From contig JAWWNJ010000020.1 of NCBI GenBank assembly GCA_037176885.1, forward strand, positions 2,170,001 through 2,234,000: 64,000 bases of DNA, written 5' to 3'. This DNA comes from Favolaschia claudopus. Taxonomy: Eukaryota; Basidiomycota; Agaricomycetes; Agaricales; Mycenaceae. Position 1 is the first letter of the stretch. Each line of letters starts with the position of its first letter. Position numbers and translations under genes: made by a program. Positions 43,061-53,729 of the stretch are shown one piece after another. The notes below the pieces were generated by a model. That model made no database searches and had not been told where the DNA came from. It saw only the letters and a list, made by a program, of their open reading frames with translations.

Positions 43061-45300
43061 AGTTCGGAAAACCCTGAGGGCGAGTGCGAGGAGAGCCGCG
43101 AGGAATTGTTGGAACGGTGGCAATTTTACCCGAGTTGGGATCACAAATGGTGATGGTCTGGTCTTCGTTGGAGAAATTCCGGATCGTGCTCTGAGTCAAG
43201 ACATTGAATGGACGTCCCAGGAGAACATCGCAGGCGGGATTGCGGACGATATGTACTTGAAGATAGAGAGTAATGTCGCCGATGCGGAAAGGAACATTCC
43301 GGGCAAGTCCGAGCGAAGGACTAACAGCGCCGTTCGCAGATTGCATGCGCAGAATGACCCGTGGATTGTACGAAAGAGCTAGTTCATGACAGACAGCTTC
43401 AGACATAGCGATAATTTGGCAGCCACCGTCAATGATACATTCCACTTGCTGCTGGTTGTCGATGATGGGTAGGATCGAGCGGATGGCTGAGGACTCCATT
43501 GAGACGATGAGGTCGTCAGGAGGGCTTCCGGAGTCGTAGTAAACTGCTAGGGGGTCGGGGACGACGGTACCACCGGATGGAAGTTGAGCTTGAGACGAGT
43601 TCAGGTATGCCGAGGGAAGAGAGTCCAATAAAGCCGTATAGCGAGCATCTTTAGCACGTTGTTCCTCAAGGAATTCCTGAACCAAGGATGGGTCGTGTTC
43701 AAATGGAAGAGGAGAGTCGATGGTGGTTTGCGTGAATTGCGGAACAGCGGCAGGCACGTCTTTATTTTCTTTGGGAGGTGCGCGACGCGAAGTTGTAACT
43801 TCGCGCATTTGGGATCGAACTTCAGGCGCAATTGAAAGAAGCTGGCGTTGAGTAATCGTAATGGGAGTGTCCATAGACGATTGGAAAACGGCGGCGGCGT
43901 CTTTATCGTTGTAGACAGGTGCGGAGGTTCGATAAGCAGGTCCAGCTTTGTTTTGAACTGCGGGAGGAAGACCAAAATTTCGGTCTTTAGGCGGGGCGTA
44001 GGCAGCGTCTCGAGCGTTCGAAAAAGGGTGCTGAGGCCCGGCGTTAGCAGCAGGGGGTTGGACAGCAGAGGGAGCGGTAGCTTGAGGAGCCGGCGGAGGA
44101 GCAGGGGCAGAAGCCGGGGGAGGAATTGTTCGATCAGGTTCCTCCTGAGAATCCTTAGACTCGAGTGCAGGTTTGGCTTGAGCGCGAGTACGCAGCGCAT
44201 TGAAGCGTCAAGATACGCTCTTCATCCGAAAGAGTATATGTGCGAGTCGTAGCAGAAGCAGCGGCCGATAAATGATCAACTGCAACTTCAACTAACAATT
44301 GAGCAGCGGTGAGTTGACCGGGGTTTTGCTCGTGCCATTTCTCAATACGTTCGCGGAGATTTTTGCCAGTTATAGCACGCGGAACGAAGGCGCCGGTAGG
44401 AAGAACAACACGACCATCCGAGTTGCGGCGGCATTTGCCAGCGCGGATGTCATCGAGTACATGTTGACAACCACTGATGAAGTGGTCGGTGCCACTGCAG
44501 TATCCACAACCATCCGGGCGCTGCCGTTGGTTATTCCCACTCGAGCCGTCAGACGGCTGGGATTTTTGAGCAAGAACCTCGATGAGTTTTGCCATAGAAC
44601 CAACGAGTGCGGCAATACCGGGGTCGGGTTTAATTTCAACCACAGGAGGCGATAATGACGGTGCGGAAGCTGATGGGCCAGTATCAAAAACAGGAGCACC
44701 ACCAGATCCAGCGAGTGCAAATTCAGCTGCCTCATAGAGGTCAGAGAGTGCGTACGGATCGGCGGGATGAACATCAGGTTTCTTAATTTGAAGTCGACGA
44801 CGAACTTCCATGGCGAAAGATGCCGGACACATGGCGCGGAGGAATGAACGGCTTTGTTCAGCCTCCGAAAGACGATGCTTTGATATAAGGTAGGTTGTGA
44901 TACGAAGAAATTGCCGGTAGAATGTCTTCAAATCGTCGAGATTGAGCAGGCCGACACGAGAATACTGGCCGATAAGAGAATCCAAATCGGAAATCTCAAA
45001 ACGGCGGTCCTCATCGTTGCCAGCATAAAGCTTCAAGACGGCAGCTTTGAACGTGTCGTACGACTGGTTGACATCGTCAAAAGAAGGGAGTGCTTCTCAA
45101 ATCTCTTGATCCTCGACAGAGAGGAAACGAGTCGCGTGTTTCTTCTTTTGGGTAGAATCGGTAACAGCCGCTCGGTCGAATAGAAATTCGATGTCCCCGA
45201 AGTAGCGACGAAGCTCGTGGGGCTTCTTTGAGTCGAATTGTGGCGCATTACGATCGCCGCGAGCGGGCATGGGGGTAGGACGAGCTTGGTCAGCCATGTC
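43050..45300 (-). pseudogene. Gypsy gag and protease region
   Basis: Gag probably starts at or upstream of MADQARPTPMPARGDRNAPQ (45297). An in-frame TGA at about 45090 replaces an expected Trp in SVEDQEI-EALPSFDD. The capsid-like part follows (DLKTFYRQFLRITTYLISKH), then a CGYCSGTDHFISGC zinc knuckle and PTGAFVPRAITGKNLRERIE. The frame shifts near 44215 into a Pro/Ala-rich linker. The protease has IIDGGCQIIAMSEAVCHEL with Asp as catalytic residue, although DGG instead of the common DSG/DTG is unusual. A further shift near 43085 joins RT. Confidence 0.85.
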
Positions 45301-45560
45301 GACGTCGATTGGAGTAGGAGGGTTATCGAAAAGCCAAGCTAAAGTTGGCGACGAGGGCGAGTGCGGGGAGAGATTATTGTGATGTGCGAGATGATCGGGA
45401 ACGATTTGAAATAAATCGTCAAACGGAGTGGTATCAAGAAGATTGGAGGGATTTTGTTGGATGTCAAGAAACTCGCGACGAAGTGTGCGGCGCTCGGTGC
45501 GGCGCAAGTTGTGAGAGGAACTGGATGCAATTTTGAAACCCCTCGCGGTGGGCTCCAAAA

Positions 45561-46229
45561 TGACACGCTTATCGACGTCCTGAGCACGAAGGCTCAAAGG
45601 AGAAGACAAGAACTAAAATAAAAGCGAGTGCTTCAAAACGAACCAGCGCCGTGACTGACAACTGGGACTGAGCGCAAAGAAAACCAGATAAAACTAAGAC
45701 GAGACGGCGGCAAAGGCGTAGGCGTAGACGTGGGCGATAGGCGAAGACGTAGACGTAGACGGAGGCGGCGGCGAAGCGAGACGAAAACTAATATCAAGAC
45801 TTCAGATGTGGGATCAAAAGCTTCGTATTCGTACTTTGAGTACAGAATAAATACCGGAGAACATGTGAAAAGGCAGTAGATAGATGAATAAGAGAGTCCA
45901 TGTGGAAGAAATAGCCAAGATGAGAGAAAAAGCCCTACTTCAGGGAATCCAAGAGGTCGAGATGGTGGTGATCTCCAGGAACCGGCAGTGAAGGAAAGAT
46001 GAGATAGAGTTGAGCCAATGAAAAGAGAGGGAAAGGGCCGAAGACCCGAGTGAGACTCGTGCCCACGGGGCGGGATCGTGTGGTCGATGGTGGTGGTAGC
46101 GATGAAAGGTGCGGAGCGGCGTGCGGGTCGGTGATCCGTGATGAGTCGGAAGCTCTTGACAAACAAACAGCATCTCTCGGCTTGTCATTCTTATGATTCT
46201 ACACGCGTAGCGCGCGAGCGTGCGCGTCA
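45561..46229 (-). repeat. Gypsy 5' LTR
   Basis: The 669-bp repeat is nearly identical to the 3' LTR over its length. Long frames inside it (PSRPLGFPEVGLF type) appear in both LTRs and are not genes. Confidence 0.92.
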
Positions 46230-46233
46230 GTGG

Positions 46234-46920
46234 CGGTGCAGGACCCGGAAACCGCGCGCTTGCTTTCTGCGACTCCCCACTAGAGTATCTCTCCTGCCAT
46301 GATATGCGCAGTGAACGTCAAGTCTGAAGGACATGTAGTCTATTCCGTCATGTTCCTCGACCGGGGTAGGCAAAATTCCGAAAGGGGCCATCATTTGGAG
46401 GGGATCTCATACGCCTCATGTACGTCGCTCTGTGCGGCCTTGTCTGTTCACAAATTGCATTCTCAGCTCATGGGAGGACTCGTCAATCCATGATACTCCG
46501 TTCTTGGCATTTGCGACGGTGTTTACTCCGCCTACCGCCCAGATCTGTCTGCAGTACCCGCTTCCCAACCCATCCCCAACCCTTCTGGGTCACCATTTCT
46601 GGATCAAATCCTCCTGCACCTTTATGAAACACATTCCGCCGCCTTTTCAGCCGTTCCCCACTGTTACTTGCCATCTGTAGCACTCCGAAGGTAGAAATAC
46701 ACCTCCAATGATTTCTGGAATATTGGTTACAGGACAGTGCGCAAGGAGGGTTTATATTGTGTCTAGTGTATTGGGAGACTCATTAGAGTAGTAAACGAAG
46801 CACATATGTCTTGCAGTATCCTCGCGTTCAAGCACAATTGTACGGGCAGGGGTTTCCGGGTCCCGCACAGCCACTCCGAGGAAATTTTGCGTTTTCCGCA
46901 TCGACTTGAAAAGCGCTAGG
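46234..46920. other. Stretch with weak coding remnants
   Basis: No complete gene is supported. On the minus strand a segment at about 46520-46420 reads ANAKNGVSWIDESSHELRMQ and another at 46680-46560 reads NVFHKGAGGFDPEMVTQKGW in a different frame. They may be the remains of one transposon or host protein, but I do not recognise it. Confidence 0.3.
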
Positions 46921-46927
46921 CTCGTAA

Positions 46928-46993
46928 CCAGCCTGCCTACGAATTGCAACGGGTTTTATATGGGGGTGGTCCGTTGCCGTAGGCAGGCTGGTA
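46928..46993. repeat. Short perfect-stem hairpin
   Basis: CCAGCCTGCCTACG-ATTGCAACGG is followed after a T/G-rich loop by CCGTTGCCGTAGGCAGGCTGG. Another stem, CGGGCCCCGCC against GGCGGGGCCGG, lies directly after it at about 47000-47025. It may be a tiny inverted-repeat element. Confidence 0.5.
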
Positions 46994-47222
46994 CTTCTCG
47001 GGCCCCGCCAAAGGGCGGGGCCGGAGTTTAACCTTTCGTAGGACCCCTGGGCCCTCTGTGACGCTGTGACTTACGAAAATTTTCGTAGGATTTCGGATCT
47101 GTAACCTGTGGCCCTACGAATTGAACGTAATACTACAGTAATACACCCGCGGGCCCGATCAGGCCCTAAGTATAAAGCACGGCCCTGGAATTTGTTTCTT
47201 TCACTAATTTCAAAGATACTTT

Positions 47223-47585
47223 ATGGCTCGCGAGGGTAGTGTTGGTGAACGCTTTCCCAACGCTCGGCACACACCCTCAGGCTTGCTGATTGGGGTTTCA
47301 GTCACCATTGGTCCAAGTAGTCTGCGTAAACGCCACAAGAAAGGCGCCGTGGTCGAGTGGTGTTCACTGCGGCAGGGACGAGTCAAGAAAAACAAGGCGC
47401 AAGCTCAGTAAGTACTTGAGCCCGCAGAAAATATCCATTTCGATGACAACTCTAGTGGCACTGGCTTCGAGCCATCCAAGAACAATAAACAATGCCAACA
47501 ACAGGGACACGAGAGCTTTGTTGCAAGGCTGACAACCAATCTTGAAACTTTATCTCTTCAACAGTTGGATGGTATGATCATTTAA
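47223..47585 (+). pseudogene. Short hypothetical protein with an in-frame stop
   Basis: The frame starts MAREGSVGERFPNARHTPSG, is basic up to RQGRVKKNKAQAQ, then has TAA at 47409-47411 and continues in the same frame with VLEPAENIHFDDNSSGTGFE and RLTTNLETLSLQQLDGMII. The continuation of protein-like sequence after the stop suggests one nonsense change, although GTAAGT at 47410 could also be a splice donor. Upstream lies TATAAAGCACGG at 47171, a plausible promoter element. Family unknown. Confidence 0.4.
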
Positions 47586-47727
47586 TTTTAGCCATTTTGA
47601 AGTAGAAGATGTACATATGGGCTGGCCTACGCCTCCCCCACCTCTGACGTTGCCTATTTGGGAAATCATTTCCTCTTTTGGACGAGTAATGAATGTGATG
47701 TATTGCCATGAGTTTTAGCGTTTTCGT

Positions 47728-47806
47728 CTTCACTATAGTAGAGTGGTTTGTATTGTCGGCATTGTCGTTATCATTACATCCGACGAGGGCTGGTGTTCGA
47801 GCCCCG
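47728..47806 (+). repeat. tRNA-like sequence (possible SINE head)
   Basis: TATAGTAGAGTGGTTTGTAT resembles an A-box region and GGTGTTCGAGCCCC resembles a B-box, about 40 bp apart, the spacing of an internal pol III promoter. The anticodon and acceptor stems do not pair convincingly, so this is not called a functional tRNA. Confidence 0.4.
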
Positions 47807-47882
47807 AGCTCACGTTTTTGTTTTGCTTTTACTCGTCTTTTTTTAATCACCGCTCCATCGCGCGAAAAATATGTATAAGCTC

Positions 47883-48115
47883 CACGCAGTGGGTCCTAGC
47901 GGCGAGCGCTAGCACCACGCAGTGGGCCAAGCGGCGAGCGTTGAGGGCGGGTCCGCGGGGGTCTCCCCCGCGCTAGATTTTCCATCAATTTTGTATTAAG
48001 CATTGAAATCAACAGTACAAAAGCCAAAATCAAATCTATCTCCCCTCTAGTGTGCCGTCAGGCCAAAGGAGGGGGTCTGGGGGGAACATTGTTCCCCCCT
48101 GCATCTCAATATCAT
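47883..48115. repeat. Short tandem units and GC-rich hairpins
   Basis: CACGCAGTGGG-C-AGCGGCGAGCG occurs twice at 47884-47940. It is followed by GCGGGGGTCTCCCCCGC and, at about 48085, GGGGGGAACATTGTTCCCCCC, a near-perfect palindrome. From 48120 to 49080 no gene is supported. Confidence 0.5.
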
Positions 48116-49082
48116 CTCAATATGCCTACAACTGATGAAATATATTCAAATTCATATTGAAAGAAAATCCCTTGAGAACAGCCACCTTCATACAGAACTA
48201 GCTACAGCGCTTAGGATACATACTACATCCAAAAAGCCTTTTCTATAAAATAGGTAGGTCGTTCACCATTCATCGCCAGAATCACTTTCGGATCAGTTGA
48301 CCAAAAAAGGAAATTCGTTACGTCATATGTCAGAGGTGGGGGAGGCCAAGGGGATTTGATGTACATATGTGAAAATTGACTTACATAAATAAGCGCATAA
48401 AGTGCCCTGACGAGAATGAGGAGAAGGAGCCTAAGGTTTCGAAACAAACCAGGGTGACAGTACTTAGTTGAAGAGCCAGAGTACTTAGGAGCCCACACGG
48501 CGTAGCTCACAAAAGGTCGTCGAAACAGCGGACGAAAAATTACGCCCGCGCAGTCCAGGAATAGGCCCCGGAACAAGGCGGTAGATGGGCTCAGAAAACT
48601 ATCTGCATATTTCTAGCATAATGATCTGATCAAACAATCATGATATGCCATCAAATGGCTGAAAAAGGCAAAAATTTAGCTTGACGCAAGATGTTTTTCA
48701 TCACGCGTGACTTGGGTCCCCGCGGCTTGAATAAACCGTTTCGGGATTCAGTATTTGGCATCGGCCGCGTGCCGAGCGACCAGTTTATTCGTACTGGCAA
48801 TATTTTGTCACCATTGGAATCATTCACGTGTCTATCGTGCGTGGATTGCGCCGCAGGCGGAAAAAAATTGTATTTAGCATCCCAAACCTCAGTTTCGAGC
48901 CTACAAAGCCACTCCGATAATCGGCTGAGCCACGGGTGAAATTCTCCTTTCCTTCCTTCCCTTCTCTCCTCCTCCTTCCTTTTTGGGATTTTTTTCATTT
49001 TTCTCTTTTGGGATGCCCACAACATCAGTATTTTGCCATACATAAAAACACGTATGGATCACGTGCTCGCGACACTGTTGGG

Positions 49083-49137
49083 TCAATAGCGTTTAGTCGG
49101 CCGTGCCGAAGGCAGGGGCACGGGGCTAAAGCTCGTT
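49083..49137 (-). repeat. GC-rich dispersed repeat, short remnant
   Basis: TCGGCCGTGCCGAAGGCAGGGGCACGGGGCTAAAGCT is the end block of the dispersed family. The preceding words GGTCAATAGCGTTTAGT also occur beside the copy at 5550, so these flanks belong to the repeat. Confidence 0.5.
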
Positions 49138-49187
49138 GAATATTAAATAAAGCCCCGATTTTTCGAAAAAATTGGTCGTTTCGAGGG

Positions 49188-49493
49188 CTTTATTTCGCCG
49201 GAAACGCCTCATTCCCTTCTACCGCATGCAAAAATGCGGCGATGTACTGATAAACACTGCTGTGCTTGTTATATTTACGGACGAATAGGGCTGCGAGGAA
49301 ATTGTCGGAAATCCTGCTTTGCGAATGGCGCGAATGACGATGAGAAGACGATCTTGCGTGGTCACATCGGCGATGGGCCACTGGAACACGCGTTTCTGGC
49401 GATAGGAGCGCGTCCCCGGAACAATTCCGTTGAATGATTCACCCGCAAACGCGATGGCTAAGTCGGCAATCTCAGACTCCAGAATTTCTCACT
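49188..49493 (-). pseudogene. Unknown protein fragment cut by a tRNA-like element
   Basis: The minus strand reads EILESEIADLAIAFAGESFN, GIVPGTRSYRQKRVFQWPIA and DRLLIVIRAIRKAGF. After a one-base frame change near 49305 it reads ISDNFLAALFVRKYNKHSSV and ends GNEAFPAK at 49190. The sequence is clearly protein-like but I do not recognise it. Its upstream end at 49493 coincides with the start of a tRNA-like repeat, which suggests the gene was interrupted there. Confidence 0.45.
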
Positions 49494-49494
49494 A

Positions 49495-49660
49495 GGAGCC
49501 CCGGGATTTTTCTCTTCTTTTCTTTGGAGCCAGAACACGAGGGAAAAAATGAGCCAAAGGGGATCACCCCCAGTAATTGAACCCGCGACCAGCCAATACT
49601 AGAATGAAAAAAAAAACCTGTATCTACCGTCTCAGAAACCTCTACACCAAGAGCCACTTG
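49495..49660 (-). repeat. tRNA-derived SINE-like element
   Basis: On the minus strand, TGGCTCTTGGTGTAGAGGTT and later GGTCGCGGGTTCAATTACTG give A-box and B-box matches. Between and after are a T-run and a poly-pyrimidine stretch. It lies exactly at the break of the protein fragment at 49188-49493. Confidence 0.45.
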
Positions 49661-50320
49661 GCGTCCTCCCTTTTCTTGTCATGGCGTCCTCTCTGAAGGC
49701 AGAGAAGAGCGAAACAATTGATCGCCGTCAAATGAGCCGCGATCAAATCGCCATATCGGGGCGTCACTGATGCGGCGGAATTAAATGGCTTTCCCAGGCG
49801 CCCTGTAGTTTCAAATCGGAAAATCCGGCGATTATGTGTCAAAAACCGATGATTTGTTACAATGGCTTCGTGTTAGTGCGCGTTGGCTCTAGTGCAGCCA
49901 CTGACACGAGAAAAAGTCCCTCGTAGCCCTCTTATAGTATATTTGTGCCTTGGAAGGACTTTCCTCCCTTGAAAAACCTTTGACAACTGTAAATAGCCAC
50001 CGCCCAATGGACTTTTTTTGGTGTTTATGGCCCTTCATCAAATGTGCGTAGGCCGGCCTTGAGGCAACAAAACAAGGGTGCGCGCCAGTAAAGTGGAATC
50101 CTACTCAGAATTGGCTCTTCTTTCATTGTCACGGGCCCCTATCGGCCCAAATCAGTTAATCTACCGCTTTTCCCTTCCGCTCACGATGCCCGCGCCTACT
50201 AGGGACCACCGGCAGACCGAGAAACAACTGGCAGTACTTATTGCGGCTATTATGCAGTATCTTGTCCTGGGAGTCGGCCTATATGTTGCTCCACAGTACT
50301 GCAAAGAAGATATGCATGAT

Positions 50321-50907
50321 TCAGCACTTTCCGGGCGTGCATGGCTCAGACTGAGGCTGGGTCTCCTCCTGCGTAGAGGCGGGCTGAGGGGCAGCAGCAC
50401 TGAAGACAAAGCGTCCGCGGGCACGGGAAGGCACAATTTCGTTGACAATACGGAAGTGAGGCCAGCCCGAGGTTGCGAAGGGCCGAAAGTGGGGATGGGC
50501 ACTCGCAAAGACCTTCCAGTCGTCCTGGGTCTCTTCAGTGACGTTGAAACCACCTTCATCCGTGTATTTCCAGCCTGAAGCACCGACATATGTCTTCTGC
50601 TTGACCTGTAAAAAGAAGTCATGGAGTTTCCGCACCTGTGAATGAAAATGAAAAGTTTGAGTATCTATGCAATACATACAGCAGAAACACATACAGCCTT
50701 CTATTTCCCGTCAATAGAGTTCGCTGTCTTTGGTCCACCCTTCTCCGGAGTCCCGAGACTGGCCATATATGCAGCCGCCTCAATGAGGACAGTTTGGTCC
50801 CAATTCCCCCCATCCCCGATGCGGCTGCGGCGTTCCCACAAGCATTGTAGGAGGTTGGTAAGGTCGTCTGGGTTGGCAGTCCAGTTGGCTGCGTCTCTGG
50901 GGGGCAT
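50321..50907 (-). pseudogene. Myb/SANT-like DNA-binding protein with a Trp-to-stop change
   Basis: Exons 50907-50695 and 50635-50321 join in phase 0 across a 59-nt intron (GTATGT, CACAG). The product would be 175 residues: TNLLQCLWERRSRIGDGGNW at the start of a Myb/SANT-like domain, KTANSIDGK-KAVRKLHDFF across the intron, then VGASGWKYTDEGGFNVTEET and FASAHPHFRPFATSGWPHF, the usual end of this domain family. Codon 69 is TAG (50701-50703) where relatives have Trp in the GKW-type position. That is the only lesion visible. Such proteins bind DNA and in basidiomycetes often belong to transposons or transposon-derived families. Confidence 0.7.
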
Positions 50908-51062
50908 TTTGAGGCCTAACAGGCGCAGGGGACGCGACGCGACGAGCAGGAAGACGAAAAAAAGCTTGTGGGAAGCTGTGACATAACGCTACGTACACGC
51001 ATCAAACTTATCTCCGAAGCCCAACCCCAAGCCCAAATTCACTCCCGGAGTAACTCTAAAAG

Positions 51063-52030
51063 TCAAGCGAGCTCATCCACATCAAAGTCCAGCATTTGAG
51101 CCGACTGACGCCTGCTACCGGCAACTAGCGTGTCACCATCAATGTCATGGTAGTTGCGTTGCGCTTGGATATGGGAGTATTCGGCAGTCGCCTTTCGGAG
51201 AGCGGCCAGTTTCTGGTCTTTTCTTTTGAGACGATACGCCCGAGGTATGACCGTCATGCCAGTCCTCCAACAAGCACGGAAGGTTGCGAGGGAGGCCTCG
51301 ATTTCCGTAACTTTAACATTTTGCACTTGCTGCTCGTTCAGGGTTATGGGGCAAGCCGGCTGTACTGGAGGAGACGACCCATGCCCTGGTGACGGTACCT
51401 TGATGAAAAGAGTGGGCAGCTCATCCGATCCCATTGTCGCCCACGCCTTTTGAGTCTCATGTAATTTAGTCCTCGATGCACAAAGCTCTTGTATTGATGG
51501 GAATAACTGTTAACTTGTCAAGTTTTTGTTATACGATGACACAGTACTTCAGTCCGAAGATTTACCGTTTTGAGCCGGCGCACGATCTCTTCCCCCAGCC
51601 ACCATTCCAGAAACTTGGAATATGATCAGCTTTTGATGGACCACTCTTTAGTAATAATCTTCACCTTTTCCGTTGCAAATTCAGCCAAAACATCGCGTGG
51701 CCGTTTCTAAATATCGCTCGGTCTTTAGCTGACAAACTGCTCACAATTTAAAACGTACAAAGAAGATTGGATGATTGTCCAAGACTTCAAATAATTGGTC
51801 TATATTGACGTTCTTCCACGCTTCTTTGGCGCAGGCAATGAGCTTGGGATTCGAGCTGATTGCAGTTATCGGGGGCAAGAGCTATTTTGTGATTCAAGTT
51901 TAAAATTATGAAAACGATTCATTGACTTCTCACCGTAGACAGAATAAAGCTGAGATGTTTAGATACCATCGCATCATCAGGTTTATCTGTTAGATACGGC
52001 GAGGATTCCATCAATAGAGCCAGTCATACC
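51063..52030 (-). CDS. Unknown multi-exon protein upstream of the Myb/SANT-like gene
   Basis: Three protein-like segments are visible on the minus strand: about 52020-51936 (LLMESSPYLTDKPDDAMVSK), about 51881-51765 (PPITAISSNPKLIACAKEAW, EVLDNHPIFF) and about 51504-51063 (FPSIQELCASRTKLHETQKA to QMLDFDVDELA). A GTGAGA donor and AAAATAG acceptor join the first two (intron about 52 nt), and TTAACAG precedes the last. The link between the second and third segments is less clear. It is helical with no recognised domain. It lies 155 bp upstream of, and in the same direction as, the Myb/SANT-like gene. Confidence 0.45.
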
Positions 52031-52209
52031 TCTTTCAAAATTCCTGTCTTTAAGCCAAAGTTCGGTAGTCCGGCTCCTAACGAATGTTACATCAGCAGGG
52101 TGTGCGAAGAGCCTTTGGAGCCATTAAATGGCTACAGATTTACGCATTGTAAAAGTTACTGGCCAATTACTGGGCAGTATTACTGTACCGGCGTGTCCTG
52201 CCTGCAGGG

Positions 52210-52278
52210 ATAATTCCATCCAGCAACCCGGGTTTCTCATTTTTTATACAGAAACCCGGGTTTCTCAATAGAATCATC
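52210..52278. repeat. Tiny relative of the 179-bp MITE
   Basis: GGATAATTCCATCCAGCAAC, two AACCCGGGTTTCTC palindromic words and CAATAGAATCATCC share end motifs with the element at 15913-16091. It is about 70 bp, so it may be an internally deleted copy. No target duplication was recognised. Confidence 0.5.
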
Positions 52279-52589
52279 CTGCTCGTTGACAGACCACTTA
52301 ATGTTTACTATCGTGACAAACTTATTACCAAATTTAGAAATGCCTACTGCTCTGTCACACATTTTGTACGGATGCCATAGAAAGTGTGTAAATACAACAG
52401 CAATGAACATATCTAAAGATTTCCCGGACATTGAAAAGTGAAAAAAGTTTTCTGCTCACTGGGATGTGGCGCCATCACCCGCCCTCTGGGCTCTTCCCTC
52501 ATGCCTGGCACCGCGAAAAATGCGTCACACCAACAAAGAGGGCCTGGTGGGGTGTTTACATCCAATCAAACCACAATCGACGCGTCATC

Positions 52590-52770
52590 TAAGATAGCTG
52601 TTACCGTGACTTGTCACACTGTGCAGTCAAAGTATCATGAAATTCCTCATGTTTTTCACGACAATTCATTAGAAAGTTCACGATGAATTGTCACGAAATT
52701 CATGATGCACTCTTGAAATTCACGACGCAACATCATGAAAGTGCATCGCGAAATTCATTAGAGGCTTCCC
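52590..52770. repeat. TTCATGATG-type repeat, copy 2
   Basis: It contains CACACTGTGCAGTCAAAGTA and many words such as CATGAAATTC, TTCACGATGAA and AAATTCATGATGC in alternating orientation. It directly precedes a 5'-truncated reading frame at 52780. Confidence 0.55.
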
Positions 52771-52779
52771 CCTCATCCT

Positions 52780-53079
52780 AATGAGATCAACGAGGGGAAG
52801 AGGGCGAAGGAAGCTGGGAAGGAGAAGAAGAGGGTCGAGCGGGAGCGAAGGAAGGAGCTGCGAGCAGAGATTGAGCAGGAGTGGGCTGAGATGAAGCACC
52901 AGCACAATGCTGCGGTCGAGAACTGGACTTCCGAGTGCTCCAAGCTGCAGGAAACTGGTTTGAGGAAGAAAGACCTGCCCCCGAAGCCGAAATTGGGCAA
53001 GAAACCGAAGCTGCCGGTCGTGGAGGATGAGGACGAGGACGAGGAGGACGAGCCAAATGAGAAAGGTGACGTGTGACAT
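52780..53079 (+). pseudogene. Highly charged C-terminal protein fragment
   Basis: The frame reads NEINEGKRAKEAGKEKKRVE, ELRAEIEQEWAEMKHQHNAA, LPPKPKLGKKPKLPVVEDED and ends EPNEKGDV. It is a long charged helix followed by a Lys/Pro hinge and an acidic tail, as at the C-terminus of some transposase-like Agaricomycete proteins. There is no start codon of its own: a TTCATGATG repeat replaces the upstream part. Exact family not recognised. Confidence 0.5.
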
Positions 53080-53289
53080 GCGTTCACCAAGGAACCGATT
53101 GGAATTGTGACATTTGGGATCAATATTTTGTTTCGATCGTCGTACTACATTTCAAGTTAAAACTGGCCATAGCTTTATGGTATATCTACTTGTTGTATCT
53201 TCTAGTAGTTGCCTGAAGAACCTTGGAATTTTTACGATACATTTGCTGGGCAGAGATCAAAAACATCAAAGCTGATCACCATCGAGCCT

Positions 53290-53380
53290 TACTACACTGT
53301 ACGGTTATGGGAACATTCATGACGTTATTTTCATGACGTTTTGTTGTGGATTCATGACGATAACATCATGATTTTTGGCG
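53290..53380. repeat. TTCATGACG-type repeat, copy 3
   Basis: CACTGTACGGTTATGG is followed by three TTCATGACG words and CATCATGATTTTTGGCGG. It is a shorter and diverged member of the family at 22565, 52590 and 57990. Confidence 0.45.
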
Positions 53381-53399
53381 GTGAAAAGGAGCAAAAATG

Positions 53400-53490
53400 C
53401 AACACAAATATCTAACCTCCAGAGGGACTCGAACGCATGACCTCAGCTTGGCGCTACGAAATGAGGCCATGTGCATACATCCAAGCCGGC
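53400..53490 (-). repeat. tRNA-like sequence
   Basis: On the minus strand, TTAGCCGGCTTGGATGTATGC gives an A-box match and GCGTTCGAGTCCCTC a B-box. CCTCA and TGAGG could pair as an anticodon stem only if an intron of about nine bases were present. The acceptor stem is not evident. It is a pseudo-tRNA or SINE head. Confidence 0.4.
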
Positions 53491-53595
53491 TAAGATGGAT
53501 TTATTCGTACTGGCTTGCCACACTATATATATATGTGGCTACATCAAGGGAGTCCGACTACGGAGCCCGCTACAGATATTCCTGACCCACCTTCT

Positions 53596-53716
53596 TAGTG
53601 AGTGTATACACTCGGAGGAATGCACGTGGGAGTCATCACCGTGACTCATCGCCTCTTTTTCTTCCACCACCACCACCGGGCGCGTTCCTTCGCCCGTGCT
53701 CTCGTTTTTTAGTTCT
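53596..53716 (+). repeat. Ngaro left repeat A1
   Basis: The 121-bp repeat begins TAGTGAGTGTATACACTCGG and ends TTTTTTAGTTCT. It differs from A2 by a few positions. Confidence 0.88.
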
Positions 53717-53729
53717 TTTCTCTTCCCCA

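Larger units (their letters stand above)
38581..46229 (-). mobile_element. Full-length Gypsy LTR retrotransposon, 7.6 kb, inactive
   Basis: Two long direct repeats (38581-39240 and 45561-46229) bound gag and pol sequences read on the minus strand in the order gag, protease, RT, RNase H, integrase, which is the Gypsy order. GTGG occurs directly outside both ends (38577-38580, 46230-46233), a 4-bp target duplication. The sequence after the 5' LTR, TGGAGCCCACCGCGAGG, starts with TGG as primer-binding sites do. The coding part has at least one nonsense codon and six frame changes, so this copy cannot make its own proteins. Confidence 0.93.
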
